This document shows positions 8,204 through 17,315 of a stretch of 64,000 nucleotides of DNA, one piece after another; the stretch's first letter is position 1, and each line of letters begins with the position of its first letter. This DNA comes from Aquibacillus koreensis. Its GTDB lineage: Bacteria > Bacillota > Bacilli > Bacillales > Amphibacillaceae. The position numbers were made by a program, and so were the translations under genes. The stretch is taken from positions 1 to 64,000 of the forward strand of contig NZ_JAOALK010000027.1 in assembly GCF_025154055.1 (NCBI RefSeq), read 5' to 3'. Below the pieces are notes generated by a model. The model was not told where the DNA came from, searched no databases, and saw only the letters and a list, made by a program, of their open reading frames with translations.

Positions 8204-8247
8204 GAAGTTCTATTTCCATCGTCCATCAATTATCGAAATAGAACTTC
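8204..8247 (-). terminator. Inverted repeat after abfA
   Basis: GAAGTTCTATTTC (8204-8216) and GAAATAGAACTTC (8235-8247) are perfect 13-bp arms with an 18-base loop, about 70 bases past the abfA stop. No T-run is obvious on the minus strand, so termination is only likely. The rest of 8025-8316 shows nothing recognisable. Confidence 0.5.
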
Positions 8248-8316
8248 TAGCTAAGCCTGCCTCGCTTCTATCCGCAATATAAGTGTAGGAAAAACTTCTT
8301 AGATGAGGTGTTTGAT

Positions 8317-9837
<1,521 letters not shown>

Positions 9838-9883
9838 TCACCCTTTCACTTGATTATGTTCCTGGCTCTCAGCCTCTACGTAA

Positions 9884-9897
9884 TTAAAGCGTTTACA
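9884..9897 (-). promoter_or_regulatory. cre site upstream of abfA
   Basis: TTAAAGCGTTTACA matches the CcpA consensus TGNAANCGNNNNCA with one mismatch (T at position 2). It is about 53 bases upstream of the abfA start. Confidence 0.6.
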
Positions 9898-9918
9898 TAA
9901 GTGTGAAGAATAGATAAC

Positions 9919-9974
9919 TTAATCGTACATCTGGTGATTAAGTTGATTTGGATATTAAGGTTGTACGTATATCT
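9919..9974. promoter_or_regulatory. Paired AraR-like operators upstream of abfA
   Basis: A good box TTGTACGTATAT begins at 9961. A weaker box, TTAATCGTACAT (read in reverse ATGTACGATTAA), lies at 9919-9930. The central CG pairs are 42 bases apart, which matches the spacing reported for AraR sites of B. subtilis as I recall it. Confidence 0.6.
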
Positions 9975-10580
9975 AGATTAGGGGTATATAACTCATTAGT
10001 CAAGGGCTGTAACTAAAAATCCTCTTTACATTGTTCGACAAAGATTATATATAAAATTAATTGTAATGCGAACAATAGAATTTTTCATGTTGACGAAAGC
10101 TAGGGCATTAAAGTTACTATTCTAGATGGTGTAGAAGTTATAAAAGTCAAAGTACATGTTAGAAAGATCCTAAGCATTTGGTTAGCAATTGCAAACATAC
10201 ATGATGACAAAATGGATAAATATTAGTCTATCATTAAGTACATAATAGCCTTGTTATTTTTACAAAAATTGGAGATAAACTATGTAGAACTTTGTCGAAT
10301 GAATATTACGAAAACAATAATAAATTTTATAAGTCTGTAGCTTTAAAAAGCTATTAAAAGAACTTAAGAAAAAGTATCGTATCTACTGTTTTTTTAGTAG
10401 ATGATTAGGAAAATAAATTTGTTATGGTTTAAGCAGACAAGGATGCTTAACAAGTTATTCCATATGTAGGACTCATAAGCTAGAATGTTGGAAAAAATTT
10501 ACTGACTAGTGCTTTTTCCATTTGCTAAGAAACAATGAAATTCTGTAAAATGAATGTGTACCTATTAGAATTGCTTTTCT
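9975..10580. other. 600-base stretch with no convincing gene
   Basis: This AT-rich region lies between the divergent abfA promoter and the next gene. One open segment on the plus strand (10104-10226, ending TAG) reads GIKVTILDGVEVIKVKVHV and on to DDKMDKY, but has no start codon or ribosome site; it may be a gene remnant or chance. Nothing else stands out. Confidence 0.4.
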
Positions 10581-10599
10581 GGAAAGGAGAGTACTATGC

Positions 10600-11988
10600 T
10601 TGGATCTGTATAAAAAGATTGAGAAGCTTACAAAGCAAGAATTAGTGGACCTAATCATGAATATCGTCGACGGGGATGAAAATGTTGAGAAGAAGGTGGA
10701 ATATAAACTAATAAGTCCTAACGATGAGATAAAAGCTAGCAAACAATTAATTCGAAAATACATAAATGAGAATAAAAGACGAGGTTTCATCTCGTGGCGA
10801 AATGTTCATGCTGCCTTAGAGGGAGCTGAGATGGTACTAGAAAAGGGTAGGAATAAACTCATTACCGGAGAAGAGGAAGTAACGGTTCGGTTAAGCATTG
10901 CGACGCTTTCTATTGTCATTGATATGCTTCAATATGCCGATGATTCTGGTGGAGAAATTGGCTATATGGTCAATCAGTGCATCACGCTATTAGAGGACGC
11001 TTCTTCACTTGTACTTGTTTCCTCCGACTACCGCGTTCAGGACACGATGTTTCAGTTACTTGTAAAAGAAGCGATGCACAAGCGTTATGATGGTTGGAGT
11101 GATACGCGCTACCAACTATTGGACGTATGTACAATCTATTCCGTTCGCGCCGCTGCTAGAAAAAAATTAGAAGCAACATTAGATAAGCTGCTTTCAGATA
11201 TTGATGCTATTTCTTCCTGGTCGTCCGATTATGATCAAGAAGCGATTCATAAGCTACAGTTGAAGATTCTAGAACGAAATGGAGAATTTGACAGGGTAGA
11301 ACAGTTTATAAATGATAATCTCGAATACGATGAATTTAGAAAAATGGCGATTGAAAAAGAATTAGAGAATGAGAACTTTGGAGCTGCCCTTCAACTTTGT
11401 GAGGAAGGCGAAAAGAACGATGAGAAATACCCAGGTCTCGTGAAGCAATGGAAGCAATATCGTTTGCAGGTTTACGAGGGACTTGGAGATATAGAGAAAC
11501 AAAAGGAGCTTCTTTTTGAATTTGTCTATGCCAATGATTATGAACCTTATAATAAGTTGAAGGAATTATTTAGGCAAGATGAATGGAACACTGTTGTGGA
11601 AGATATCTTTGCTACATTTGAAAATGCTGACACTGGCTATTTACCAAATGTGTATGTCTATATTGCCAAACAAGAAAATCGAACAGATAAGATCCTTCAA
11701 TACTGTCAATATTCGCCTATATCAATCTTGGAATATTATCGATTTTTATTAGATGATCACTTGAAAGAGGCACAAGTATTATTTTTAGATTATGTAAGAG
11801 GAGAAGCGGAAGAGGCGACGGATCGTAAGAAGTACCGGAATGTATGTAAAAAGCTAGAAACGTATAAATTAGCATTTGGAGAAGCGAAATTCCAGGATTT
11901 TGTGATGGAATTGAGAGATACGTATGAACGGAAGCCTGCTTTTCTGAATGAATTGGAAAAGATCGAGCGGAAAGTATTGAAAATCTAG
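10600..11988 (+). CDS. Alpha-helical protein of unknown function (462 aa)
   Basis: The TTG start at 10600 follows AAAGGAG (10583-10589); an ATG at 10596 is out of frame and closes at once. The 462-residue product is almost wholly predicted alpha-helical, with no signal peptide or membrane helix. The N-terminus (KKIEKLTKQELVDLIMNIV) and the following RKYI...RGFISWR block recall helical-repeat regions seen next to SWIM zinc fingers and in DUF6880-like proteins, but no SWIM motif (CxCx(n)CxH) is present. The centre resembles TPR/solenoid repeats. I cannot assign a function. The Dabb gene follows at 23 bases and may be cotranscribed. Confidence 0.75.
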   Translation: MDLYKKIEKLTKQELVDLIMNIVDGDENVEKKVEYKLISPNDEIKASKQLIRKYINENKRRGFISWRNVHAALEGAEMVLEKGRNKLITGEEEVTVRLSIATLSIVIDMLQYADDSGGEIGYMVNQCITLLEDASSLVLVSSDYRVQDTMFQLLVKEAMHKRYDGWSDTRYQLLDVCTIYSVRAAARKKLEATLDKLLSDIDAISSWSSDYDQEAIHKLQLKILERNGEFDRVEQFINDNLEYDEFRKMAIEKELENENFGAALQLCEEGEKNDEKYPGLVKQWKQYRLQVYEGLGDIEKQKELLFEFVYANDYEPYNKLKELFRQDEWNTVVEDIFATFENADTGYLPNVYVYIAKQENRTDKILQYCQYSPISILEYYRFLLDDHLKEAQVLFLDYVRGEAEEATDRKKYRNVCKKLETYKLAFGEAKFQDFVMELRDTYERKPAFLNELEKIERKVLKI

Positions 11989-12011
11989 TATTTTTAGAAG
12001 GAGAGAGAAAT

Positions 12012-12311
12012 ATGTATGAACACATTGTGTTATTTAAACTAAATAGTAACATTACAGATGATAAAGAAAAAGCATTAGTCTCCCAATTGCAATCCTTTAA
12101 AGAAAAAATACCCGGAATCGTCGAATTGACAGCGGGGATTAATGTGACAGAAGAAGTAGAAAATAAACACGGCTATACACTAGCCTTACGAATAACCTTC
12201 GAGGATAAACAAGCTCTTGACCACTATTTACCACATCCAGTACATCAAGCATTTGTCTCATCATTAGACGGATATATAGAAAATGTAGTCGTAGCCGATT
12301 ATCCGTGTTAG
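12012..12311 (+). CDS. Dabb-family (stress-responsive A/B barrel) protein
   Basis: This 99-residue protein matches the dimeric alpha/beta-barrel (Dabb) family: it opens MYEHIVLFKL, has a central GYTLALRITFEDKQALDHYL and a conserved HP-HQAF motif (HPVHQAFVSSL). Members are small cytosolic proteins often linked with stress; the substrate is unknown. The start ATG has AAGGAGAG 6 bases upstream. It follows the helical protein by 23 bases. Confidence 0.85.
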   Translation: MYEHIVLFKLNSNITDDKEKALVSQLQSFKEKIPGIVELTAGINVTEEVENKHGYTLALRITFEDKQALDHYLPHPVHQAFVSSLDGYIENVVVADYPC

Positions 12312-12339
12312 TGGATGTGTCAACACAGGGACAGACCTT

Positions 12340-12402
12340 GTAAGCATAGGGACGGTTCTCTTGTTTCCAAAATGGAAACAGGAGAACCGTCCCCTTGTTT
12401 AC
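12340..12402. repeat. Dispersed repeat, copy 3 (full palindrome)
   Basis: The arms GGGACGGTTCTCTTGTTTCC and GGAAACAGGAGAACCGTCCC flank AAAAT, bounded by GTAAGC and GTTTAC. A partial echo (ACACAGGGACAGACC) lies just before it at 12324. It sits between the Dabb gene and ydbS. Confidence 0.9.
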
Positions 12403-12489
12403 ACATGAAACTTTCGTTGCCAGCTTTTCGTATAGTTATTATCTAAGTTTACAAACATGTTTCTGTTTTCAAGGAGGAATTGGTACAAA

Positions 12490-12978
12490 GTGAATGATTA
12501 TAAGTTTGAACATTCTTTATCTCCATCTTTTCCAACGATGCGTCGTATATCTGAAACAATTTCGAACTTAATCGGACTTGTTGTGCTAGGGGTACTATTT
12601 TGGTTAGATCATTTTTTTGAATGGCCGACATGGGCTTTTTGGATATTGATTGGCCTTGTTGTAGTCAGTGTGTTAGGTATAATCTGGTCGTTCATTGAAC
12701 CAGTATTATTGTACCGAAGCTGGAGCTATCAGTTCGATGATGAGTACCTTCAGTTAAGTTATGGTCTTATAAAAAAAGAGTGGGTGACCGTTCCGATGAC
12801 GAAAATACAATCGGTTACTACTAGACAAGGTCCAATCATGAAACGTTATCACACACGATCGATTAAAATAGAAACAATGGGGTCTTCACATGAGATACCT
12901 GCATTAGAAGAAGCCATTGCATTCCAGTTAAGAGAAAGATTAGCGGAATATGCAAAGCTTAAGGAAGTGGATGAATAA
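12490..12978 (+). CDS. ydbS: PH-domain membrane protein YdbS
   Basis: The 162-residue protein has two membrane helices (about residues 27-67) followed by one bacterial PH (bPH_2) domain with the signature IPALEEAIAFQLRERL. I chose the GTG at 12490 after AAGGAGG (12471-12477); an ATG at 12457 would add 11 residues but precedes the ribosome site. It overlaps ydbT by one base. In B. subtilis YdbS and YdbT form a membrane pair of the SigW envelope-stress regulon implicated in resistance to a lantibiotic-like peptide. Confidence 0.85.
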   Translation: MNDYKFEHSLSPSFPTMRRISETISNLIGLVVLGVLFWLDHFFEWPTWAFWILIGLVVVSVLGIIWSFIEPVLLYRSWSYQFDDEYLQLSYGLIKKEWVTVPMTKIQSVTTRQGPIMKRYHTRSIKIETMGSSHEIPALEEAIAFQLRERLAEYAKLKEVDE

Positions 12979-14495
12979 TGAGGTATCATCCATTAACTAT
13001 GGTTTTTCGACTTAGCGAGTTAGTGAAAAATAGTTTATTCATCGTCCTTATCTTGTTTGTGTTGAAGAAGAATTCAGAGTTCTGGCTAGTCGAGTATGGA
13101 AGATATGCTTTTGTGTTATTTGTTTTGTCGCGGATTGTTTATATTATTATTGCTTGGTTTGTTGAAACTTATGAATGGCAAGATCACACGTTTCAAATTC
13201 ATAAAGGGATTTTTGTAAAGCATACGAGTTCTATTCCGTTCTCAAGGATACAAAATATAACGCGAAAGACAACACTTTTTCATAAAGTCTTTGGCCTTAC
13301 CTCTTTAACATTCGAAACGGCAATGGATGGGGAGAATGATGCCATCCATTTTGAGGTATTATCTAAAAACCAAGCTAGCTCTTTAATAAGTCTTGTCAAA
13401 CAAAATGAGCATAAACATCCACAAGAAACAAACGGAGATGAAGAGGTAATACATTCAACGTTGCAAGAAAACGATCAATCAGATGAGAAGACGGTACAGC
13501 AATCAAATAGGACCATTCATTTTACTCCGAAACGAAAAGATTTATGGAAAGCAAGCTTTACTTCCTTAAGTTTCCTGGCAATCATCCCACTTGTGGCTGG
13601 TGGATATGACTATTTACAACCTTTTTTACCGGATACAGATGAGGTGGAAGGTTTATTTCAAGGGTTGTTGGCGAGTGTTTGGATATTTATTGGAATCATT
13701 ATGGTAGCCGTAGTTCTAGCAATTGGTTTTGGAATAGTTAGGACATTTATTCGTTTTGGGAAGTATGAAATTTCTTCAGATTATATGCATATTTACATTG
13801 ATCGAGGAGTTTTAAATGAAAGTTATTTTGCAATTGAGAAGCGAAAAATTCAAGGTCTTGAAATCAATCAAACATGGATAAAGCGAATCTTTGGTTTAGC
13901 AGAAGTGAAACTGGTTAGCTCTGCTAATCCAGGCCAAGCAGATGAATCGGTAAATGTGAACTCACTTTATCCGTTTTTGCCGATTGATCAAGCGTATCGG
14001 TTAATAGAAGAGTTGTTACCTGACTATCAGTTGAATGAGAAATTGGAAAGGTTACCTAGGAAATCCTTATGGCTAAAGTTGTTTAGACCAAGTTGGTTAT
14101 GGATTATAGCCACAATCGTTTTATGGTACTTTAAGCCTGCGATCTTTCAAATAGATCAAGCATGGTGGATTGTAAGTGTAGGTTTATTGTGTTTTATTGT
14201 CGTACACCGGATCCTTGACTATATCCATACGAGATATGTTGTGACGGGGGATCAGTTGCAATGGTGGCATGGAGGCTTAACAAGCCGCATGTTTGTAACA
14301 AAAAGAAAGAATGTAATTGAAATGGCTTATTCCCAGTCAAGAATCCAAAGATATTTTAACGTTGCGTCCATTACTACGATAAATCGATCCGTTCCAGCCC
14401 ATATCGAACAAATCAAAGACATCCCGCTAGACCATGCATCAGCAATAGAAGACTGGTACCGTAAACGTAGAGAAGAAGTAAGGGTAGTGAAATAG
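12978..14495 (+). CDS. ydbT: PH-domain membrane protein YdbT
   Basis: This 505-residue partner of YdbS contains three bPH_2 domains, each preceded by a pair of membrane helices (near residues 10-55, 190-250 and 360-400). The pattern I-P-F-S-R-I-Q-N-I recurs in variants at the start of the PH strands. B. subtilis YdbT is 493 residues. The ATG overlaps the ydbS stop (TAATG), so translation is coupled. A T-tailed copy of the dispersed repeat follows immediately and probably terminates the operon. Confidence 0.88.
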   Translation: MRYHPLTMVFRLSELVKNSLFIVLILFVLKKNSEFWLVEYGRYAFVLFVLSRIVYIIIAWFVETYEWQDHTFQIHKGIFVKHTSSIPFSRIQNITRKTTLFHKVFGLTSLTFETAMDGENDAIHFEVLSKNQASSLISLVKQNEHKHPQETNGDEEVIHSTLQENDQSDEKTVQQSNRTIHFTPKRKDLWKASFTSLSFLAIIPLVAGGYDYLQPFLPDTDEVEGLFQGLLASVWIFIGIIMVAVVLAIGFGIVRTFIRFGKYEISSDYMHIYIDRGVLNESYFAIEKRKIQGLEINQTWIKRIFGLAEVKLVSSANPGQADESVNVNSLYPFLPIDQAYRLIEELLPDYQLNEKLERLPRKSLWLKLFRPSWLWIIATIVLWYFKPAIFQIDQAWWIVSVGLLCFIVVHRILDYIHTRYVVTGDQLQWWHGGLTSRMFVTKRKNVIEMAYSQSRIQRYFNVASITTINRSVPAHIEQIKDIPLDHASAIEDWYRKRREEVRVVK

Positions 14496-14553
14496 TGTAC
14501 ACATAGGGACGGTTCTCTTGTTTCCAAAATGGAAACAGGAGAACCGTCTTTTC
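14496..14553 (+). repeat. Dispersed repeat, copy 4, terminator-like variant
   Basis: The full palindrome begins right after the ydbT stop. Its right arm ends GAGAACCGTCTTTTC rather than GAGAACCGTCCCC, turning the stem into a canonical stem plus T-run on the plus strand. Confidence 0.9.
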
Positions 14554-14642
14554 TTATAACATGTATTTTCCAATTAAAGCGTGCTATAGTTTGAGGTAGA
14601 AGGTGATATGTACGGACTAGATAAAAGGAAAGGTGGACGGGT

Positions 14643-15206
14643 ATGACAATATATGTAGCGTTACTCCGAGGGATTAATGTTGGTGGACATAACAAAATCA
14701 AAATGGCAGATTTAAGAGTATCTCTAGAATTGCTAGGCTTAAAACAGGTCAAGACCTATATCCAAAGTGGCAACATATTGTTTCAGTCAGATGAGTCTGA
14801 ATCAGCCTTACAAGAGAGGTTACAGTCTAGAGTAGAAAAGGATTTTGGTATAGTGAGTACGGTTGTAATTCGAACAGCCGAAGAAATGAAACAAATCATT
14901 AGCAACAATCCTTTTTCGGAACAGGAGATTTCAAAGGCATCAAGTTCTGCTAAAGGTGAATGCATGTATGTTGCCATGTTACCCATCGCTCCTTCTGCCA
15001 AAAATAGCGATACGTTTTTATCTTATACAAACGATCAAGAACAATGCGTGATAACCGGAAGGGATGTTTATTTTTTGTTCCATGATAGTATTCGGAATTC
15101 AAAGTTAAATAATAACCTGAAAAAGCTTGAAGTGCCAGCAACGGTGCGTAATTGGAAGACGCTCACCAAGCTCTCACGTATGATGGAAGATCTCATATCT
15201 AGTTAA
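14643..15206 (+). CDS. DUF1697 protein
   Basis: This 187-residue cytosolic protein opens with MTIYVALLRGINVGGHNKIKM, the signature of DUF1697, and continues with the conserved TYIQSGNILF block. The C-terminal RNWKTLTKLSRM is also typical. The fold is alpha/beta; no function is known. It starts at ATG 14643, with AAAGGTGG about 10 bases upstream. It is convergent with the xylanase gene and shares a terminator with it. Confidence 0.9.
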   Translation: MTIYVALLRGINVGGHNKIKMADLRVSLELLGLKQVKTYIQSGNILFQSDESESALQERLQSRVEKDFGIVSTVVIRTAEEMKQIISNNPFSEQEISKASSSAKGECMYVAMLPIAPSAKNSDTFLSYTNDQEQCVITGRDVYFLFHDSIRNSKLNNNLKKLEVPATVRNWKTLTKLSRMMEDLISS

Positions 15207-15223
15207 TAGATATCCCATAATCT

Positions 15224-15266
15224 AAAAAAAGCTTCCGTCCATTCGTAATGGCCGGAAGCTTTTTCA
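15224..15266. terminator. Bidirectional terminator
   Basis: AAAAAAAGCTTCCG and CGGAAGCTTTTTC form a strong stem with A and T runs on either side, serving both the DUF1697 gene and the convergent xylanase gene. Confidence 0.85.
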
Positions 15267-15281
15267 TGGACTTGCGGGCAG

Positions 15282-16508
15282 TTAAATCGTGAACTGATCT
15301 TGTGCAGACTCTTTCTCTAATGTAAAACTAACGCTCTTATCCCCACAAACAAGATCATAATCACCAAGGAATCCTTCGAACGTGAGCATTCCCTTATCAT
15401 CTGTCCTAACTGTTACATTCGTATGCCAGTCTTCTTTGATCAATCTCTTCACTACATCATATGAAGGTTTCGGACTATTATCCTTTCGTAAGAACCCTGC
15501 TGGGGCACCAAGCCATGCACCCTCATCACTGAACTTCCATGTAGTAATCGATTCTACCAATGGATGTTTAAACAAAATCGAATACATTTCTTCTACTTCT
15601 TTAGCTTGTCGCTCTTCGAATTCCGGTGTAGTAGGCCAATCATCAATTTGATAATCATTTAAGTCCTCAATTTCAGGAGGCATAATATGTCCAGAAGTTA
15701 ACGTGTTTTCCGTAAAGTGAATCGGAAGACCAAAGTGTGAGAATCGGTCTAGTATTTCTTCTAGTTTCTCGCGTCCCCAATAGCCTTGGTGTTGGTGAGA
15801 CTGAATACCAATCACATCAATTGGAACACCAGCGTTCAAGCAACCATCAATTAAAATCTCATAGTTTATCGATGTGTTAAAATCATTTAATAGTAGAGTT
15901 GCATTCGGGTTGACTTCCCGTGTTTTCGCAAACATTTCTTTTATAATACCAACTCGCCCAAGTTCTTGAGAGAGTCTAGTAATCCCGTTATCATACTTAT
16001 CAAAAATTGGCATGATCACCACTTCATTGATGACATCCCACATATCAATTAAACCTTTGAAATCAGTGACATCGCGTTCAATTCGGTCAAACTGTGCTTT
16101 CAAGATTTCTTTATTGCTCATATCGAGTAGCCATGGAGCAGTTAAGGTATGCCATACAAGCGGATGTCCTTTTAATGTTACATTTCTACTTTTTAGCCAC
16201 TTTGCTGCATTCTGTAATTCTTCAGTCATTGGTTTTCCACGTTTAGGCTCGAACCTATCCCAGTAGAAAGGAAGTGTTGCAGAATTAAATACATCAAAAA
16301 ACTTTTCCATTTTGTCTTCTAAAAATGCAAGTCTGTCAGGATCCACACTTTTATTGGCGACCTCGACCGCATCAAACGTACTAGCACCAAATAAAAACTT
16401 ATGGTTAGTCAAGTTCAATTGTACCTCTTGACCTGCAACAGGATTACCAGAACCATCTACAAGCTTAATAGATTTCCTTGCCATACGATGTGCAAATTCA
16501 TTTGACAT
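15282..16508 (-). CDS. Cytoplasmic GH10 endo-1,4-beta-xylanase (paralogue 1)
   Basis: This 408-residue GH10 enzyme has no signal peptide, so it should cleave imported xylo-oligosaccharides. The (beta/alpha)8 barrel includes WHTLTAPW, acid/base E162 in WDVINEV and nucleophile E267 in HFTENT. TEN replaces the more common TELD next to the nucleophile. A short N-terminal segment and a C-terminal beta segment of about 45 residues (TFEGFLGDYDLVCGD) complete it. I start at ATG 16508, which has GGAGGTTACATA directly upstream; the frame stays open through a repeat copy to 16619 but that part is not protein-like. It is very similar to the gene at 27.9 kb. Confidence 0.9.
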   Translation of the reverse strand: MSNEFAHRMARKSIKLVDGSGNPVAGQEVQLNLTNHKFLFGASTFDAVEVANKSVDPDRLAFLEDKMEKFFDVFNSATLPFYWDRFEPKRGKPMTEELQNAAKWLKSRNVTLKGHPLVWHTLTAPWLLDMSNKEILKAQFDRIERDVTDFKGLIDMWDVINEVVIMPIFDKYDNGITRLSQELGRVGIIKEMFAKTREVNPNATLLLNDFNTSINYEILIDGCLNAGVPIDVIGIQSHQHQGYWGREKLEEILDRFSHFGLPIHFTENTLTSGHIMPPEIEDLNDYQIDDWPTTPEFEERQAKEVEEMYSILFKHPLVESITTWKFSDEGAWLGAPAGFLRKDNSPKPSYDVVKRLIKEDWHTNVTVRTDDKGMLTFEGFLGDYDLVCGDKSVSFTLEKESAQDQFTI

Positions 16509-16524
16509 TATGTAACCTCCATTC

Positions 16525-16594
16525 GTAAACAGGGGGACGGTTCTTGTGTTTCCAAATGTAAAAACGTAAACGGGAGAACCGTCCCCCTGTTTCC
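16525..16594. repeat. Dispersed repeat, copy 5 (full palindrome) in a gene leader
   Basis: The arms GGGGGACGGTTCTTGTGTTTCC and GTAAACGGGAGAACCGTCCCCC face each other. The copy lies between the ribosome site (16509-16520) and the cre site (16605-16618) of the xylanase gene, in a place where the paralogous gene has only about 23 ordinary bases. Confidence 0.9.
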
Positions 16595-16604
16595 ACCTAA
16601 ATTC

Positions 16605-16618
16605 AGAAAACGCTTTCA
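16605..16618 (-). promoter_or_regulatory. cre site of xylanase gene 1
   Basis: Read on the minus strand, TGAAAGCGTTTTCT matches TGNAANCGNNNNCA except for the last base. The same 14-mer precedes the second xylanase gene. Confidence 0.65.
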
Positions 16619-16699
16619 TTAATCTCGTATAAATCTTACCAAAATCTGTTCGTTTAGGGAACTATCTTGTCTGAATACATTTAAATTTTTTTGTGAAGT

Positions 16700-16728
16700 G
16701 TAAACATGGGGACGGTTCTTGTGTTTCC
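16700..16728. repeat. Dispersed repeat, copy 6 (half unit)
   Basis: A single arm runs from GTAAAC through GGGGACGGTTCTTGTGTTTCC. It lies between the xylanase promoter and the DUF378 gene terminator. Confidence 0.8.
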
Positions 16729-16755
16729 AAAATGAGTTACTACCGATTAATGAAG

Positions 16756-16788
16756 AAGAGCTATCCCTCCATAAGAAGGATAGCTCTT
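16756..16788 (-). terminator. Terminator of the DUF378 gene
   Basis: AAGAGCTATCC and GGATAGCTCTT are 11-bp perfect arms around an 11-base loop, directly downstream of the minus-strand gene ending at 16799. Confidence 0.75.
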
Positions 16789-16798
16789 TATCGATTAA

Positions 16799-17008
16799 TT
16801 ATGCAGATTCAGATTTTACTTTAGGGATAAACCGTAAAGCATAGATGGCACAAACCCCTACAATGATGTAAATCAGTTGAGATAGTATTGCTTCTTTTCC
16901 ACCAAAGATTTGGGCAACAAGATCAAATTGGAATAGTCCTACTAAAAGCCAATTTAACCCACCTACAATCAGTAATACTAATGCAGTTATATTTAAGGCT
17001 TTCATCAA
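16799..17008 (-). CDS. DUF378 (YuzA-like) membrane protein
   Basis: This 69-residue protein has two membrane helices. The first contains the DUF378 signature LLIVGGLNWLLVGLFQFDLV, the second is LIYIIVGVCAIYALRF. Family members such as B. subtilis YuzA are small membrane proteins without known function. The start overlaps two ATGs; the ribosome site GGAAGGAGAC lies upstream of both. Confidence 0.88.
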   Translation of the reverse strand: MMKALNITALVLLIVGGLNWLLVGLFQFDLVAQIFGGKEAILSQLIYIIVGVCAIYALRFIPKVKSESA

Positions 17009-17093
17009 TTAGTCTCCTTCCATTCTTTATTTATTGCCTTGCTTGTCCTGTATCCTATTTCGTGCCAATTCAAACATTTGAGGTAAGAAAATT

Positions 17094-17156
17094 GTGAACG
17101 CAGGGACGGTTCTTCTGTTCACAAATTGTAAACAGAAGAACCGTCCCTATGTTCAC
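17094..17156. repeat. Dispersed repeat, copy 7 (full palindrome)
   Basis: The outer ends are GTGAAC and GTTCAC. The inner arms GGGACGGTTCTTCTGTTCAC and GTAAACAGAAGAACCGTCCC face each other. It sits between the divergent DUF378 gene and the arabinose operon, just outside the AraR-like boxes. Confidence 0.9.
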
Positions 17157-17167
17157 GATCTAGCTTG

Positions 17168-17226
17168 ATTGTACGTATGAATTGTAGTAATATTAGAGTG
17201 CGAATCTAAACATATACGTACAAGTT
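17168..17226. promoter_or_regulatory. Paired AraR-like operators of the arabinose operon
   Basis: ATTGTACGTATGAAT (17168-17182) and ACATATACGTACAAGTT (17210-17226) are opposed sites whose central CG pairs are 43 bases apart. The second adjoins the promoter -35 region, which would allow looping repression by AraR. No araR gene is in the window. Confidence 0.7.
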
Positions 17227-17249
17227 GGTTAAAGACTTGAAGAGATACA

Positions 17250-17277
17250 TATAATAGTAAATATGTAAACGGTTACT
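17250..17277 (+). promoter_or_regulatory. -10 box and cre of the arabinose operon
   Basis: TATAAT lies at 17250-17255; the -35 (TTGGTT, 17225) is weak with 19-base spacing. TGTAAACGGTTACT (17264-17277) fits the CcpA site with one mismatch and lies at the start of the transcript, a position expected for roadblock repression. Confidence 0.6.
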
Positions 17278-17315
17278 GAAATATGTGCTATAAATCTATT
17301 ATTGGAGGGGATTAC

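Noticed and set aside
10104-10226. 40-codon open segment between abfA and the helical protein gene
   Set aside because: No start codon, ribosome site or family; short enough to be chance. Mentioned only in the gap description.
14496-14553. Copy 4 as an ordinary terminator unrelated to the repeat family
   Set aside because: Both arms match the other copies base for base except for the T-run, so common origin is clear.
16509-16619. N-terminal extension of xylanase 1 by 37 codons
   Set aside because: The frame is open only because it reads through a repeat copy; the paralogue starts at the matching ATG with the same ribosome site, and no ribosome site precedes the longer form.
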